A stretch of 64,000 bases of DNA from NCBI RefSeq assembly GCF_000442645.1, contig NC_021915.1:2108001-2172000 (forward strand). Direction: 5' to 3'. The DNA is from Corynebacterium maris DSM 45190. GTDB taxonomy: Bacteria; Actinomycetota; Actinomycetes; Mycobacteriales; Mycobacteriaceae. The position numbers were made by a program, and so were the translations under genes. Below, piece after piece: positions 42,744-50,738 of the stretch (position 1 is the first letter of the stretch; each line of letters begins with the position of its first letter). The notes under the pieces are model-generated. The model ran no database searches and was not told where the DNA came from. It saw only the letters and a program-made list of their open reading frames with translations.

Positions 42744-44009
42744 ATGACCACGCTGCCCGCTTCCTTGACCGATACCGCCCTTGTGTCCACCCTGGCCGAC
42801 TCCCACGAGGAGATGACCAGAAGCAAAGCCCTGTTCCTGCTCGCCCTCGCCGAATTCCACGCCCGCGGCCTCGCCCGCGACCACGGCGCGCCCAACACCG
42901 TGATCTGGCTGCTGCGCCACTGCGACGTCCGGGAATCCACCGCCTTCGAATACCTGCGGGTGGGAACGCAGCTCAGCGCCTTTGAGCTCGCCGCGCAGGC
43001 CTTCCTCGCCGGCCGCGTGTCCTACTCCAAAATCCGGGTGCTGCTGCGCCATCTCACCGCCGACAATGAACCCGAACTCGTGGCGCTGGCCGGGCAGATG
43101 ACGCTGCGCGAACTCGAACAGGCGCTGGCCGGTCGGGAGAACGCCGCCCCCGCCCCGCCGGCCGACCGGTTCCGGGTCATCGTCGACGACGAGACCGGCT
43201 GGGTGCGCTTCCACGGCGAACTCAACCCCGTGCTCGGCGCGGAACTGCTCGCGGCGTTGAAGATCGCCGAACTGGCGAACCTGCGCGACCTCGCGGACAT
43301 CGATCCGGCGGTGCTTGACGACGCCGAGCGGCTCGACGCCGCCCTCGCCGAAGCGGAAGATACCCCCGTGGAGGTCGAGGCCGTCGACGAAGCCACCGGC
43401 GTCGACCTGTCCACCACCAATTTCGGGGTGCCCACCCGCAACGCCCTGCTCAGCGCCTTGACCGGCATGATCCAGATGACCCGGTCGCGGCCCACGAACA
43501 AGCTGCGCACGCCCGGCGCGCAGGTCAACCTCACCGTCACCGAAGACGGCCACGCCTACCTGCCCACGCAGCCCGCGGCCCCGGCGAGCGCGCTGGTGGC
43601 GGCGGTGCTGGGCGGGGAGATCCGGGCGCACCTGCTGGATGAAAAGGGGGTGCACCTCACGCTCGGGCGCGGTCGCCGGCTGGTCAGCGACGGGCAGGTC
43701 AGGGCGCTGATGACCCGGTGGAACCACCAGTGCGCGATGCCTGGCTGCAACCACACCAGGTTCCTCGAATTCCACCATCTCCACGAGTGGTCGGCCGGCG
43801 GGCCGACGGATCTGTGGAATCTGGTGCCGTTGTGTTCGGCCTGTCACGCCCTGGTCACGGTGGGGCGGGTGCGGGTGGAGATTGATCCGGCGGACACCGG
43901 GCTGATGCGGTTCCGGTTCCCCGGCGGGCACAGCTTCGTCTCCCGGAATCGGGGCACGCCCATCCGGCTGGGCACGCATTTCGCCGCCGCCCACAGGGCG
44001 GCGGCGTGA
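42744..44009 (+). CDS. DUF222/13E12-family protein with HNH nuclease domain
   Basis: The 421 residues have an N-terminal helical DUF222 region (SYSKIRVLLRHLTADNEPEL, MTLRELEQALAGREN) and a C-terminal HNH domain near residues 325-375: CAMPGC, then EFHHLHEWSAGGPTDLWNLVPLCSACHALV. The HNH histidines, asparagine and the zinc cysteines are intact, so activity is likely. Members are multi-copy in corynebacteria and mycobacteria (the 13E12 repeats) and their biological role is unsettled. TTGGGGGAAACA precedes the ATG. A palindrome copy lies 110 bp upstream. Confidence 0.87.
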   Translation: MTTLPASLTDTALVSTLADSHEEMTRSKALFLLALAEFHARGLARDHGAPNTVIWLLRHCDVRESTAFEYLRVGTQLSAFELAAQAFLAGRVSYSKIRVLLRHLTADNEPELVALAGQMTLRELEQALAGRENAAPAPPADRFRVIVDDETGWVRFHGELNPVLGAELLAALKIAELANLRDLADIDPAVLDDAERLDAALAEAEDTPVEVEAVDEATGVDLSTTNFGVPTRNALLSALTGMIQMTRSRPTNKLRTPGAQVNLTVTEDGHAYLPTQPAAPASALVAAVLGGEIRAHLLDEKGVHLTLGRGRRLVSDGQVRALMTRWNHQCAMPGCNHTRFLEFHHLHEWSAGGPTDLWNLVPLCSACHALVTVGRVRVEIDPADTGLMRFRFPGGHSFVSRNRGTPIRLGTHFAAAHRAAA

Positions 44010-44010
44010 G

Positions 44011-44151
44011 CTAGCTGGAGTAGAAACGCACCAGCAGCGACGGGTCCGCGAGGTGTTCTTCATGGACCTCAAAGACGCTGGTCAAGCGGTCGAATTCGGA
44101 GGTTTCCTCATGCGATAGTCCCACGTGTTCGCGGGAATCAGGAGCCTGCAT
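44011..44151 (-). CDS. Possible 46-residue protein after the BASS carrier
   Basis: A short frame starting MQAPDSREHVGLSHEETSEF and ending HLADPSLLVRFYSS. It is hydrophilic and acidic, begins 5 nt after the stop of the BASS carrier gene and has GGTAAGTGG before its ATG. Coding potential is plausible but unproven; I know no family. Confidence 0.42.
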   Translation of the reverse strand: MQAPDSREHVGLSHEETSEFDRLTSVFEVHEEHLADPSLLVRFYSS

Positions 44152-44156
44152 GCCAC

Positions 44157-45158
44157 TTACCGTACCCGACGCTTCTCCTCGAGCGGAATATTGCGCATGA
44201 TCGCCGCGTAGATCGCCCCGGTGATGTTGTGCAGCACCGCCGCGATGGCCCCGGGCAGGGCCGCCTCCGGGCTGAAGAACTTGCCCGCCATGCCGGAGGC
44301 CAGGCCGGCGGACTGGGTGCTGACCTCCACGGACATGGTGCGGTTGGCGCGGTTGTCGAGCCGGAAGCCCATGCCGGCGAGGTACCCCAGCACGTAGCCG
44401 ATGAGGTTGTGCAGCAGAACGGCGCCGACGGCGAGCAGGCCCACGGTGGCGATCAGGTCGCGGCTGGCGGCGACCGTGGGGAACACGACTCCCCCGATTC
44501 CCAGGATCGAGATCAGCGGCAGGACGGCGGTGACCTTCTCCACCAGGGAGCTGAAGAAGTAGCGGATGACCAGGCCGCCGAGGACCGGCAGCAGGACGGT
44601 CTGCATCAGCGACCAGGCCATGCCCGCGGCGTCGATGTCGGTGCGGGCGTCGGCCAGCAGCAGCATCAGCGCCGGGGTGACGATCGGCGAGAGCACCGTG
44701 GACACGCTCGTCATGGTCACGGACAGGGCGACGTCGCCTTTGGCCAGGTAGGCGATGACGTTGGAGGAGGTGCCGCCGGGGACGGTGCCCAGCATGAGCA
44801 GGCCGACGGCCAACGCGGCGTTGAGGTCCAGCGCCCAGGCGACGAGCACCGCGCCGAGCGGCATGATCGTGTACTGCAGGATCACGCCCAGCACGATCGG
44901 CCCGGGGCGGCGGAGCACCTCGGTGAAGTCCGGGATCGTCAAGGTCAGCCCCATGGCGAACATGATGATCATGAGGAAGTAGGTGATGTAGTCGCTCAGC
45001 GGCAGGAACGGCTGCGGGAAGAAGTAGGCGACGGCGGCGCCCGCCAATATGAACAGCGGGAAGACCGTCACCGTGATCAGCGCGGAGCGGTCTTCTTTCT
45101 TTTTGGCGTCCTCCCAGTGCCCGGTCGTGTCCGGGTCGACGATGTGAGAAGTAGACAT
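44157..45158 (-). CDS. BASS-family sodium symporter
   Basis: A bile acid:sodium symporter-like carrier of 333 residues and about ten membrane segments. The crossover motifs are LGTVPGGTSSNVIAYLAKGD and STQSAGLASGMAGKFF. Bacterial members take up pantothenate or 2-keto acids; the substrate here is not decidable. AAAGGA precedes the ATG. A TACTAT hexamer on the minus strand (45275-45280) implies a leader of about 110 nt, in which I found no known riboswitch pattern. Confidence 0.86.
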   Translation of the reverse strand: MSTSHIVDPDTTGHWEDAKKKEDRSALITVTVFPLFILAGAAVAYFFPQPFLPLSDYITYFLMIIMFAMGLTLTIPDFTEVLRRPGPIVLGVILQYTIMPLGAVLVAWALDLNAALAVGLLMLGTVPGGTSSNVIAYLAKGDVALSVTMTSVSTVLSPIVTPALMLLLADARTDIDAAGMAWSLMQTVLLPVLGGLVIRYFFSSLVEKVTAVLPLISILGIGGVVFPTVAASRDLIATVGLLAVGAVLLHNLIGYVLGYLAGMGFRLDNRANRTMSVEVSTQSAGLASGMAGKFFSPEAALPGAIAAVLHNITGAIYAAIMRNIPLEEKRRVR

Positions 45159-45307
45159 GACGCAGTCCTTTCAAAAATGACACGGTGAAAGTGAATCCGC
45201 GCTCCGGGATGGGTGCCCTAAAGCCTCACTCAGTTCGCGGGCCGCCGGATGAGGCCCCTGAGGTGGATGCGGACATAGTACCCCCTGCGTGGACGTCCTC
45301 CCCGTAT

Positions 45308-45339
45308 CCTGCGCGAAAACCATGGCGCAGGGGTAGTTT
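45308..45339 (+). promoter_or_regulatory. Leaderless promoter and dyad before the mutarotase gene
   Basis: CCTGCGC (45308-45314) and GCGCAGG (45325-45331) form a 7-bp inverted repeat with a 10-bp spacer, directly before TAGTTT (45334-45339), which lies seven bases from the ATG. The dyad could be an operator. Confidence 0.45.
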
Positions 45340-45346
45340 GGGCCTC

Positions 45347-46099
45347 ATGCTGAAGAACCGGAACTTGACCATCCACGCCAACGGAGCTCACGTCACCTCC
45401 GCCGAGACCCCGCTCGGCGATCTCTTCTACGTTTCTTCCACCAGTGATTTCGGCGAAGGCGCGGCGATCCGCGGCGGGGTGCCGATCATCGCGCCCTGGT
45501 TCGCCCAGTTCCTCGGCGACCAGCAGCACGGGTGGGCGCGTCGGCGCCGCTGGGAGGTCGCCAAGACCGACGTCGGTTTTTCCGGTGAATACGCCGAAGA
45601 CGGGATCAGCCTGCGCCTGGACGTCGGCGAGCTGGGCAACAGCCTGCGTTTCCGGCTGAGCGCCACCAACACCACCGACGAATCCCGCCGCGTGCAACTG
45701 GCCTACCACCCGTACTTCGCGGTCAGCGACGTCGAGGACGTCCACCTGGAGGGGCTCGGCGCCCTGCGCGGCGTCGACCGCGACTCCGGCGCGGAGATCA
45801 CCCTGCCGGAAGAAGTCACCTTCGACGGGCTGGTCGACCAGATCGTGTCGGGTGCCCCGGAGGTGCGCATCGTGGACGAGAAAAGAGTGATCACCGTGAG
45901 TTCGCGGGGCGCGGACTCGACGGTGATCTGGAACCCGGGCGAGCGTAAGGCCGACGGGATGCCGGACATCGGGCCGCGGGAGTGGAACACGTTCGTGTGC
46001 GTGGAGCCCGCCCTCCTGGGTTCCGATCAGAAGGGCACGCTGTTGACCCCCGGTGAGGTCAACACGCTGGAGATGATCGTGCGGGTCGAGGCGCGTTAG
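45347..46099 (+). CDS. D-hexose-6-phosphate mutarotase (YeaD-like)
   Basis: A galactose-mutarotase-fold enzyme that equilibrates alpha and beta anomers of hexose 6-phosphates. The 250 residues show RGGVPIIAPWFAQF, the active-site segment LAYHPYFAVSD, the VIWNPG motif and FVCVEPALL, as in YeaD and yeast YMR099C. The ATG at 45347 is chosen from the leaderless -10 and fold start; the longer frame upstream is not conserved-looking. Its end overlaps the convergent transporter gene by 4 bp. Confidence 0.85.
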   Translation: MLKNRNLTIHANGAHVTSAETPLGDLFYVSSTSDFGEGAAIRGGVPIIAPWFAQFLGDQQHGWARRRRWEVAKTDVGFSGEYAEDGISLRLDVGELGNSLRFRLSATNTTDESRRVQLAYHPYFAVSDVEDVHLEGLGALRGVDRDSGAEITLPEEVTFDGLVDQIVSGAPEVRIVDEKRVITVSSRGADSTVIWNPGERKADGMPDIGPREWNTFVCVEPALLGSDQKGTLLTPGEVNTLEMIVRVEAR

Positions 46100-47526
46100 C
46101 CGCCCTTGACCAGGGTGACTTCCCAGCCGGCGTCGCCGTTCTGACGGAAGTCGCTCACGCTGTGCCCGTCATCGGCCGCCCACTGCGGGATGGAGTCGGT
46201 GGCCTGGGTGCAGTCGAAGGCGATGATCAGTTCGTCGCCCGGCTGCAGGGTGTTCATGACGTCCTTGGCTTCGACCAGGGGGAACGGGCAGACCGCGCCC
46301 ATGGTGTCCAGCGCGTAGCGGCCCTCCGAGAGCGTGCGGACCTTCTCGGAGACCTTAGGCCGGGGAGCCATGGAGATCAGGCCGGTGGCGACCGCCAGGT
46401 TGCCCGTTCCGGCGGGGCCGGCCGGCGGGGTGATCGGGTCGACCGGGTTGGCGGGGGCGCCATGGTCCAGGGACTGCGGGGTGGAGTAGGTGCCGGCGGC
46501 GGGGGCGGCCGTGGTCGGCGTAGCGGAGCCGGACTTCGGCTTGATCCACAGCTTCGCGCCCAGTCCGACGCCCAGGAAGATGAAGACCATCGCGATCCAG
46601 CCCTTGAAGCTGAACAGGGAGGTCTCGACCATGCCGTTGCCCACGGTGCAGCCGCCGGCCAGGGAGGCGCCGACGCCCATCATGAGCCCGCCCCAGACGG
46701 AGCGCACGCTGGTCTTGGCGTCCGGAACGCGGACGCGGAATTCACCGGTGGCCTTGGCCGCGATGAAGGAGCCGACCAGCAGGCCGAGGACCAGCAGGGT
46801 GCCCCAGTTCAGGCGGGCCGGATCGGCGGTGGTGGCGTAGGTCAGGGTGTCCGCGGTGGGCGTGGTGATGCCCAGTCCGGAGTTACGTCCGGTGGCGGCG
46901 GACAGCGGCCAAGCGATGACGCCGATGACGCCGACGATCGCGCCGGCCGTGTACATGTGCAGCGGCTTCTTGTACCACGGCTGGTTCAGGGTGACCTTCG
47001 GCTTCGCGGCGTCCTGGAGCAGGAAGTGGCGGGCCAGGGCGGCGGTGACCAGGGCGATGGCGAGCGCGAACCACCACGGGGAGACCCCGAGGGCTTCCGG
47101 CACGGTGGTCAGGCCGGTGTCCCAGGACTTCATCCAGGAATCGAAGCCGGCGAGCGGGCCGTACTTCATCGCGGCCGCAGAGACCGCGTACATGACCAAC
47201 GCGATCCACGAACCGACGAGGCCCTCCCCGGAGCGGTACCAGGTGCCGGAGGCGCAGCCGCCGGCGAGGATGATGCCCAACCCGAAGATCAGGCCGCCGA
47301 CGATGACCGCCGCCGGGGCGAAGGTCGAGTAATCCGGCGCAATGACGCCCGTGGAAGTCAGCGCCGCCAGGCCGACGGCGTGGACGGCGATGACGATGAG
47401 CAGCGCCACCAGATTGCGGTAGGTTCCGCTGAGCCAGATGTCGCGCAGCATGCCGGTGACGCAGAAGCGCCCGCGCTGCAGGACGACGCCCAGCACGGCA
47501 CCCAAGATCAGTCCGGAAACGATCAT
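46096..47526 (-). CDS. tsuA: Thiosulfate transporter (YeeE/TsuA) fused to a TusA domain
   Basis: Residues 1-340 are a YeeE/YedE membrane protein with the cysteine motifs QRGRFCVTGMLRD, LAGGCASGTWYRSGEG and LAGGCTVGNGMVE that relay thiosulfate through the bilayer. After a Pro/Ala/Thr linker of about 60 residues, residues 403-476 are a TusA-like sulfur carrier with the CPxP motif GAVCPFPLVEAK (Cys413). In many bacteria these are separate genes (tsuA and tsuB); here one chain delivers sulfur straight to its carrier in the cytosol. The promoter overlaps an McbR-type operator. Confidence 0.88.
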   Translation of the reverse strand: MIVSGLILGAVLGVVLQRGRFCVTGMLRDIWLSGTYRNLVALLIVIAVHAVGLAALTSTGVIAPDYSTFAPAAVIVGGLIFGLGIILAGGCASGTWYRSGEGLVGSWIALVMYAVSAAAMKYGPLAGFDSWMKSWDTGLTTVPEALGVSPWWFALAIALVTAALARHFLLQDAAKPKVTLNQPWYKKPLHMYTAGAIVGVIGVIAWPLSAATGRNSGLGITTPTADTLTYATTADPARLNWGTLLVLGLLVGSFIAAKATGEFRVRVPDAKTSVRSVWGGLMMGVGASLAGGCTVGNGMVETSLFSFKGWIAMVFIFLGVGLGAKLWIKPKSGSATPTTAAPAAGTYSTPQSLDHGAPANPVDPITPPAGPAGTGNLAVATGLISMAPRPKVSEKVRTLSEGRYALDTMGAVCPFPLVEAKDVMNTLQPGDELIIAFDCTQATDSIPQWAADDGHSVSDFRQNGDAGWEVTLVKGG

Positions 47527-47568
47527 TTGTGTACTCTTTTCACTTTCACATCTCGTTGACGGGAGATC

Positions 47569-47597
47569 ACACTACCCCCTGCAGACACATCTGTCTA
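47569..47597 (-). promoter_or_regulatory. Promoter of the thiosulfate transporter
   Basis: On the minus strand TAGACA (47592-47597), exactly 17 bp, then TAGTGT (47569-47574). The -35 hexamer lies inside an McbR-type operator. Confidence 0.6.
47582..47597. promoter_or_regulatory. McbR-type operator
   Basis: CAGAC-ACATCT-GTCTA differs at one position from the C. glutamicum McbR consensus TAGAC-N6-GTCTA. McbR represses sulfur-assimilation genes there, which suits a thiosulfate transporter. A second, larger dyad overlaps it: CCTGCAGACA (47578-47587) with TGTCTGCAGG (47614-47623). Confidence 0.65.
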
Positions 47598-47734
47598 GAA
47601 CCCTGAACCGAGCTGTCTGCAGGTGGGTGCGGGCCCGGCCTGCCTCCTCGGCATAGAATGACGCTGACCACCGCCCGACGCCTGATCGGGCAGACGAAGA
47701 ATACATAAAGAGTATAAAGAGGCAGAACGATACA

Positions 47735-49456
47735 GTGAGCGACGACCGGCACGCGGCAGAGCAATTACCCTCCCGCGTCAACCCGTGGCAACTGCTGACC
47801 GCCTTCAACTCCTCCGCCCCACGCTGGCCCGGCGCACTGCGCGCGGCCCTGGCGATCTTCCTGCCCGGCGCCGTGGCCCTCCTGCTGGGGTATCACCAGG
47901 AAATGTTTCTCATCGCCGCGGGCGGCTGCGCCGTGATCTACGGCGAGGGCCACCCCTACCGCACGCGCTGGCGCATCATGCTCATCGCGGGTCTGCTGCT
48001 GTCGACGGGCGCGACCGTCGGCGCCTTCGTCGGCTCCGTCGCCTGGGCCCAGATCGGGGCGGGCGGATCCCAGTGGTGGCTGATGCTCCCGGCCCTGTTC
48101 GCCACCTGCATGGCCACCGTGGGCGGTTTCGTGCAGAACGCGCTGCGGTTGCGCCCGCCGGGGTCGTTTTTCATCGTCATGGTCGCCGGCGCCTCGACGA
48201 TGGTCGCGCGCCTGGGGCTTGACCCGGTGGAGGTCGGCCTGTGGACCAGCGTCGGCGCCGTCAGCGGCGTCATCCTTGGGCTGCTGCCAGCGCTGTTGTC
48301 CCCGCACGTCCCGGAGCACCGCGCGGTGCTCACCCTGGACAAGGTCGTCGCCGACTTCGAGGAGACGCCCTCGCCCACCTTGGCGCAACGCAACCAGTGC
48401 CAGACGGCGCTGGCCGCCGCCTGGTCCGCCCTCGAGGACGCGGGCGTGATCCGTGGTGGCCGAGTGCTCAAGCCGAACCAGGCGCATCTGGTCCACCGCA
48501 CCCGGGAGGCGCAACTGCGGCTCGTGGCCCGCGGCGCGGAGCTGGGGGTGGTCGACGCCGACGCCGAGCTGTTGAGCGACGTGCCCGCGCTGGTCCAGGC
48601 GAACCGCGCCCACATCCCGCTGGCCCGGCCGTCACGCAATTACCGCGTCTACCGGTCAATGGACTGGAGCTCGCACGCCTCGGTGACGGCGCAGAAGATT
48701 TTCCTGGCGTGTTTGGGGGCCTCGGTCGCAGGCATCGCCCTCGGGCTGGATAGGCCGGACTGGGCGATCGTCTCGGCGCTGCTGATGCTGCAGTGGGGGC
48801 CGGACAAGACCCCCGGCCAGATCCGCGGCGTCCACCGCGTCATCGGCTCCCTGCTGGGCATCGCCTTGTTCGCGGTGTTCCACCTGCTTGATTTCCAGGG
48901 GTGGACGCTGCTGGTGGCGCTGGCGGTGTGCCAATTCGGGGCGGAGGTGTTCGTGGTCAAAAACTACGCCGTCTGCGTCATCTTCACCACGCCGCTGGCG
49001 TTGTTGATGGGTAACGCGGTGGCCGATCCGCTGGGCGAGGTCGTCGTCTCCCGCACGGCGGAGGTGGTGCTGTCCATTGTCTTCGGCTCATTGGCGTTGT
49101 GGTTCTGGCGTCCGCGCGCCGCCGCGACGGACCAGATCCGGCTCGTCGGCCGCTGTCGCAAGGCCATGGGCTCGCTCCTGGGCGCCTTGGCCACCCGCTC
49201 CCCGGAGGGCGCCCTGGAGGAACGCCGCGACCTGCAGTACGAGCTGCTGTCCGAACGCCGGGCCATCCAGTCCGTCGCCGAGGATCACCGCCCCATCGCC
49301 GCGGCCCGGTGGGAACACCACCTGCAGCTGCAGCGCGCCGGTTACCACTTGCTGGATCACTGCAACGCCAACACCACCCGGGAAGTGTCGATCGCGGAGA
49401 TCGCCGGCCTGGCCGAGCACGTCCGCGCCACCGAGGCCGACTCAGCCCAGCAGTAG
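47735..49456 (+). CDS. FUSC/aromatic-acid exporter-family membrane protein
   Basis: The 573 residues contain two blocks of membrane segments (about 40-200 and 320-450) with a soluble region between and after them. The second block has the FUSC hallmark GLDRPDWAIVSALLMLQWGPDKTPGQIRGVHRVIGSLLG. Relatives export aromatic acids or other toxic organic acids. The start is a GTG with only AGAGG upstream. A TATAAA at 47713-47718 may be part of its promoter, on the far side of the McbR site. It overlaps the next gene, convergent, by 15 bp. Confidence 0.82.
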   Translation: MSDDRHAAEQLPSRVNPWQLLTAFNSSAPRWPGALRAALAIFLPGAVALLLGYHQEMFLIAAGGCAVIYGEGHPYRTRWRIMLIAGLLLSTGATVGAFVGSVAWAQIGAGGSQWWLMLPALFATCMATVGGFVQNALRLRPPGSFFIVMVAGASTMVARLGLDPVEVGLWTSVGAVSGVILGLLPALLSPHVPEHRAVLTLDKVVADFEETPSPTLAQRNQCQTALAAAWSALEDAGVIRGGRVLKPNQAHLVHRTREAQLRLVARGAELGVVDADAELLSDVPALVQANRAHIPLARPSRNYRVYRSMDWSSHASVTAQKIFLACLGASVAGIALGLDRPDWAIVSALLMLQWGPDKTPGQIRGVHRVIGSLLGIALFAVFHLLDFQGWTLLVALAVCQFGAEVFVVKNYAVCVIFTTPLALLMGNAVADPLGEVVVSRTAEVVLSIVFGSLALWFWRPRAAATDQIRLVGRCRKAMGSLLGALATRSPEGALEERRDLQYELLSERRAIQSVAEDHRPIAAARWEHHLQLQRAGYHLLDHCNANTTREVSIAEIAGLAEHVRATEADSAQQ

Positions 49457-50005
49457 CTTTTCGACGCTCTCCTGCGGCGCCGGCCGAAAGCCCCACGCCT
49501 CCACGCCGACGTCGACCTGCCCGGGGCCGGTCACCGGCTGCGGGGAGTGCAGGTGCCCGTGCACCAGGTACTCGGTGCGCAACCGGACGTCGTCGTAGCG
49601 CGAGGCCATCCCCTCGTGGTCCTGCCCCGGGCGCGGGAAGTGCGACAGGTGCACCGCCCTCCCCTGCCACCGCAACGTCTGGAACGCCTGCACGGACTCG
49701 AAGACCTCGAGGAAACGGCGCTGCATCCGGAACGACGACTTGTGGATCGGGTGGCACGAGTCGTGGTTGCCGGGGACTAAGTGCAGTTCGAGGTGCCCGG
49801 CGTGTTCGGCGATCACATCAAGCGCACGGTCCTCGTCGTCGTGGCGGCCGCTGAGATCGCCCAGCACCCACACCCGGTCTCCGGCGGGCACGGCGGCCAG
49901 GCCCGCCAGGATCAGGGCGTCGTGCTCGTCGACGTCGGAAAATCCCCGCAGCCCGGCCACAAAGCGGTGGCCGAGGTGCAGGTCAGAGGTGAACCACACC
50001 CGCAT
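49442..50005 (-). CDS. Calcineurin-like metallophosphoesterase
   Basis: The 187-residue protein has all metal-binding blocks of the family: SDLHLGH, LGDLSGRHDD, VPGNHDSCHP, LSHFPRPG and VHGHLHSPQ. It is cytosolic, with no signal peptide. The substrate (nucleotide, phosphoprotein or other) is unknown. Its ATG overlaps the stop of the FrnE-like gene by one base, so the pair is one unit. Confidence 0.88.
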   Translation of the reverse strand: MRVWFTSDLHLGHRFVAGLRGFSDVDEHDALILAGLAAVPAGDRVWVLGDLSGRHDDEDRALDVIAEHAGHLELHLVPGNHDSCHPIHKSSFRMQRRFLEVFESVQAFQTLRWQGRAVHLSHFPRPGQDHEGMASRYDDVRLRTEYLVHGHLHSPQPVTGPGQVDVGVEAWGFRPAPQESVEKLLLG

Positions 50006-50649
50006 TATTGTTCGCCTGAGCTCTCCGAGGCTTGTGCCAGGGCCTGCTCAAAAAGCTCGACCGGCTGCGCGCCGGAGACCGCGAAGCGGCCGTCGAAGAC
50101 GAAGAAGGGCACGCCTTGGACCCCCAGCTGGCGACCCATGGTGATTTCCTGCACGACGTCGGTGGCGTACTCGTCGGAGGCCAGCACCTCCTGGACGCGG
50201 TCCGCGTCCAGGCCCACCTGAGCCGCGAACTCCGTGAGCTCACCGTGGTCGGCGACGTTGGCGCCCTCCGTGAAATAGCCGTGCTTGACCACCGTGTCCC
50301 ACTCGTTGCCCTTGCCCGCCGCGCGGGCGAGATGACCCACCCGGTGAGCGTCGAAGGTGTTCGCCACGACCGAGTCGCGCCACTGGAAATCCAGGCCGAC
50401 GGCGGCGGCGCGCTCCGCCAGGCCGGAGTTCATCTGCTTCACCTCCGCCAGGCTCATCCCCTTGGAGCGGGCGAGGTACTCGGGGGCCTTCTCCGTCGGC
50501 TCCGTCGGCGCCGAGGGATCCAGCTGGAAACTGCGCCAGGTGATCTCCACGTCGTCGGCGCCGGCGAACTTCTCCAGGGCGAGCGCCAGATGCCGTTCGC
50601 CGACGGTGCAAAACGGACAAATGTAGTCGGACCAGATATCGATTTTCAT
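50005..50649 (-). CDS. FrnE-like DsbA-fold oxidoreductase
   Basis: A cytoplasmic thioredoxin-fold protein (214 residues) of the FrnE/2-hydroxychromene-2-carboxylate isomerase group. The redox motif CPFC lies in SDYICPFCTVGERHL, and the late cis-proline segment is GVQGVPFFVFDGRFAVSGAQ. No signal peptide is present, so it is not the periplasmic DsbA. The ATG at 50649 matches the fold start MKIDIWSD; an upstream frame exists but lacks similarity. It may protect thiols under oxidative stress. Confidence 0.87.
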   Translation of the reverse strand: MKIDIWSDYICPFCTVGERHLALALEKFAGADDVEITWRSFQLDPSAPTEPTEKAPEYLARSKGMSLAEVKQMNSGLAERAAAVGLDFQWRDSVVANTFDAHRVGHLARAAGKGNEWDTVVKHGYFTEGANVADHGELTEFAAQVGLDADRVQEVLASDEYATDVVQEITMGRQLGVQGVPFFVFDGRFAVSGAQPVELFEQALAQASESSGEQ

Positions 50650-50738
50650 ACTTCCATCCAACACGACAACCCCTATTTCCATTCCCCACCAGGGCCGAGA
50701 AGTTGCGGACGCCTGCGCAAAAGAGAACACTTACAGGA

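Noticed and set aside
45159..45270. A riboswitch in the leader of the BASS carrier
   Set aside because: The leader has a segment resembling CTGAG but not the rest of the thiamine box, and no other known class matched.
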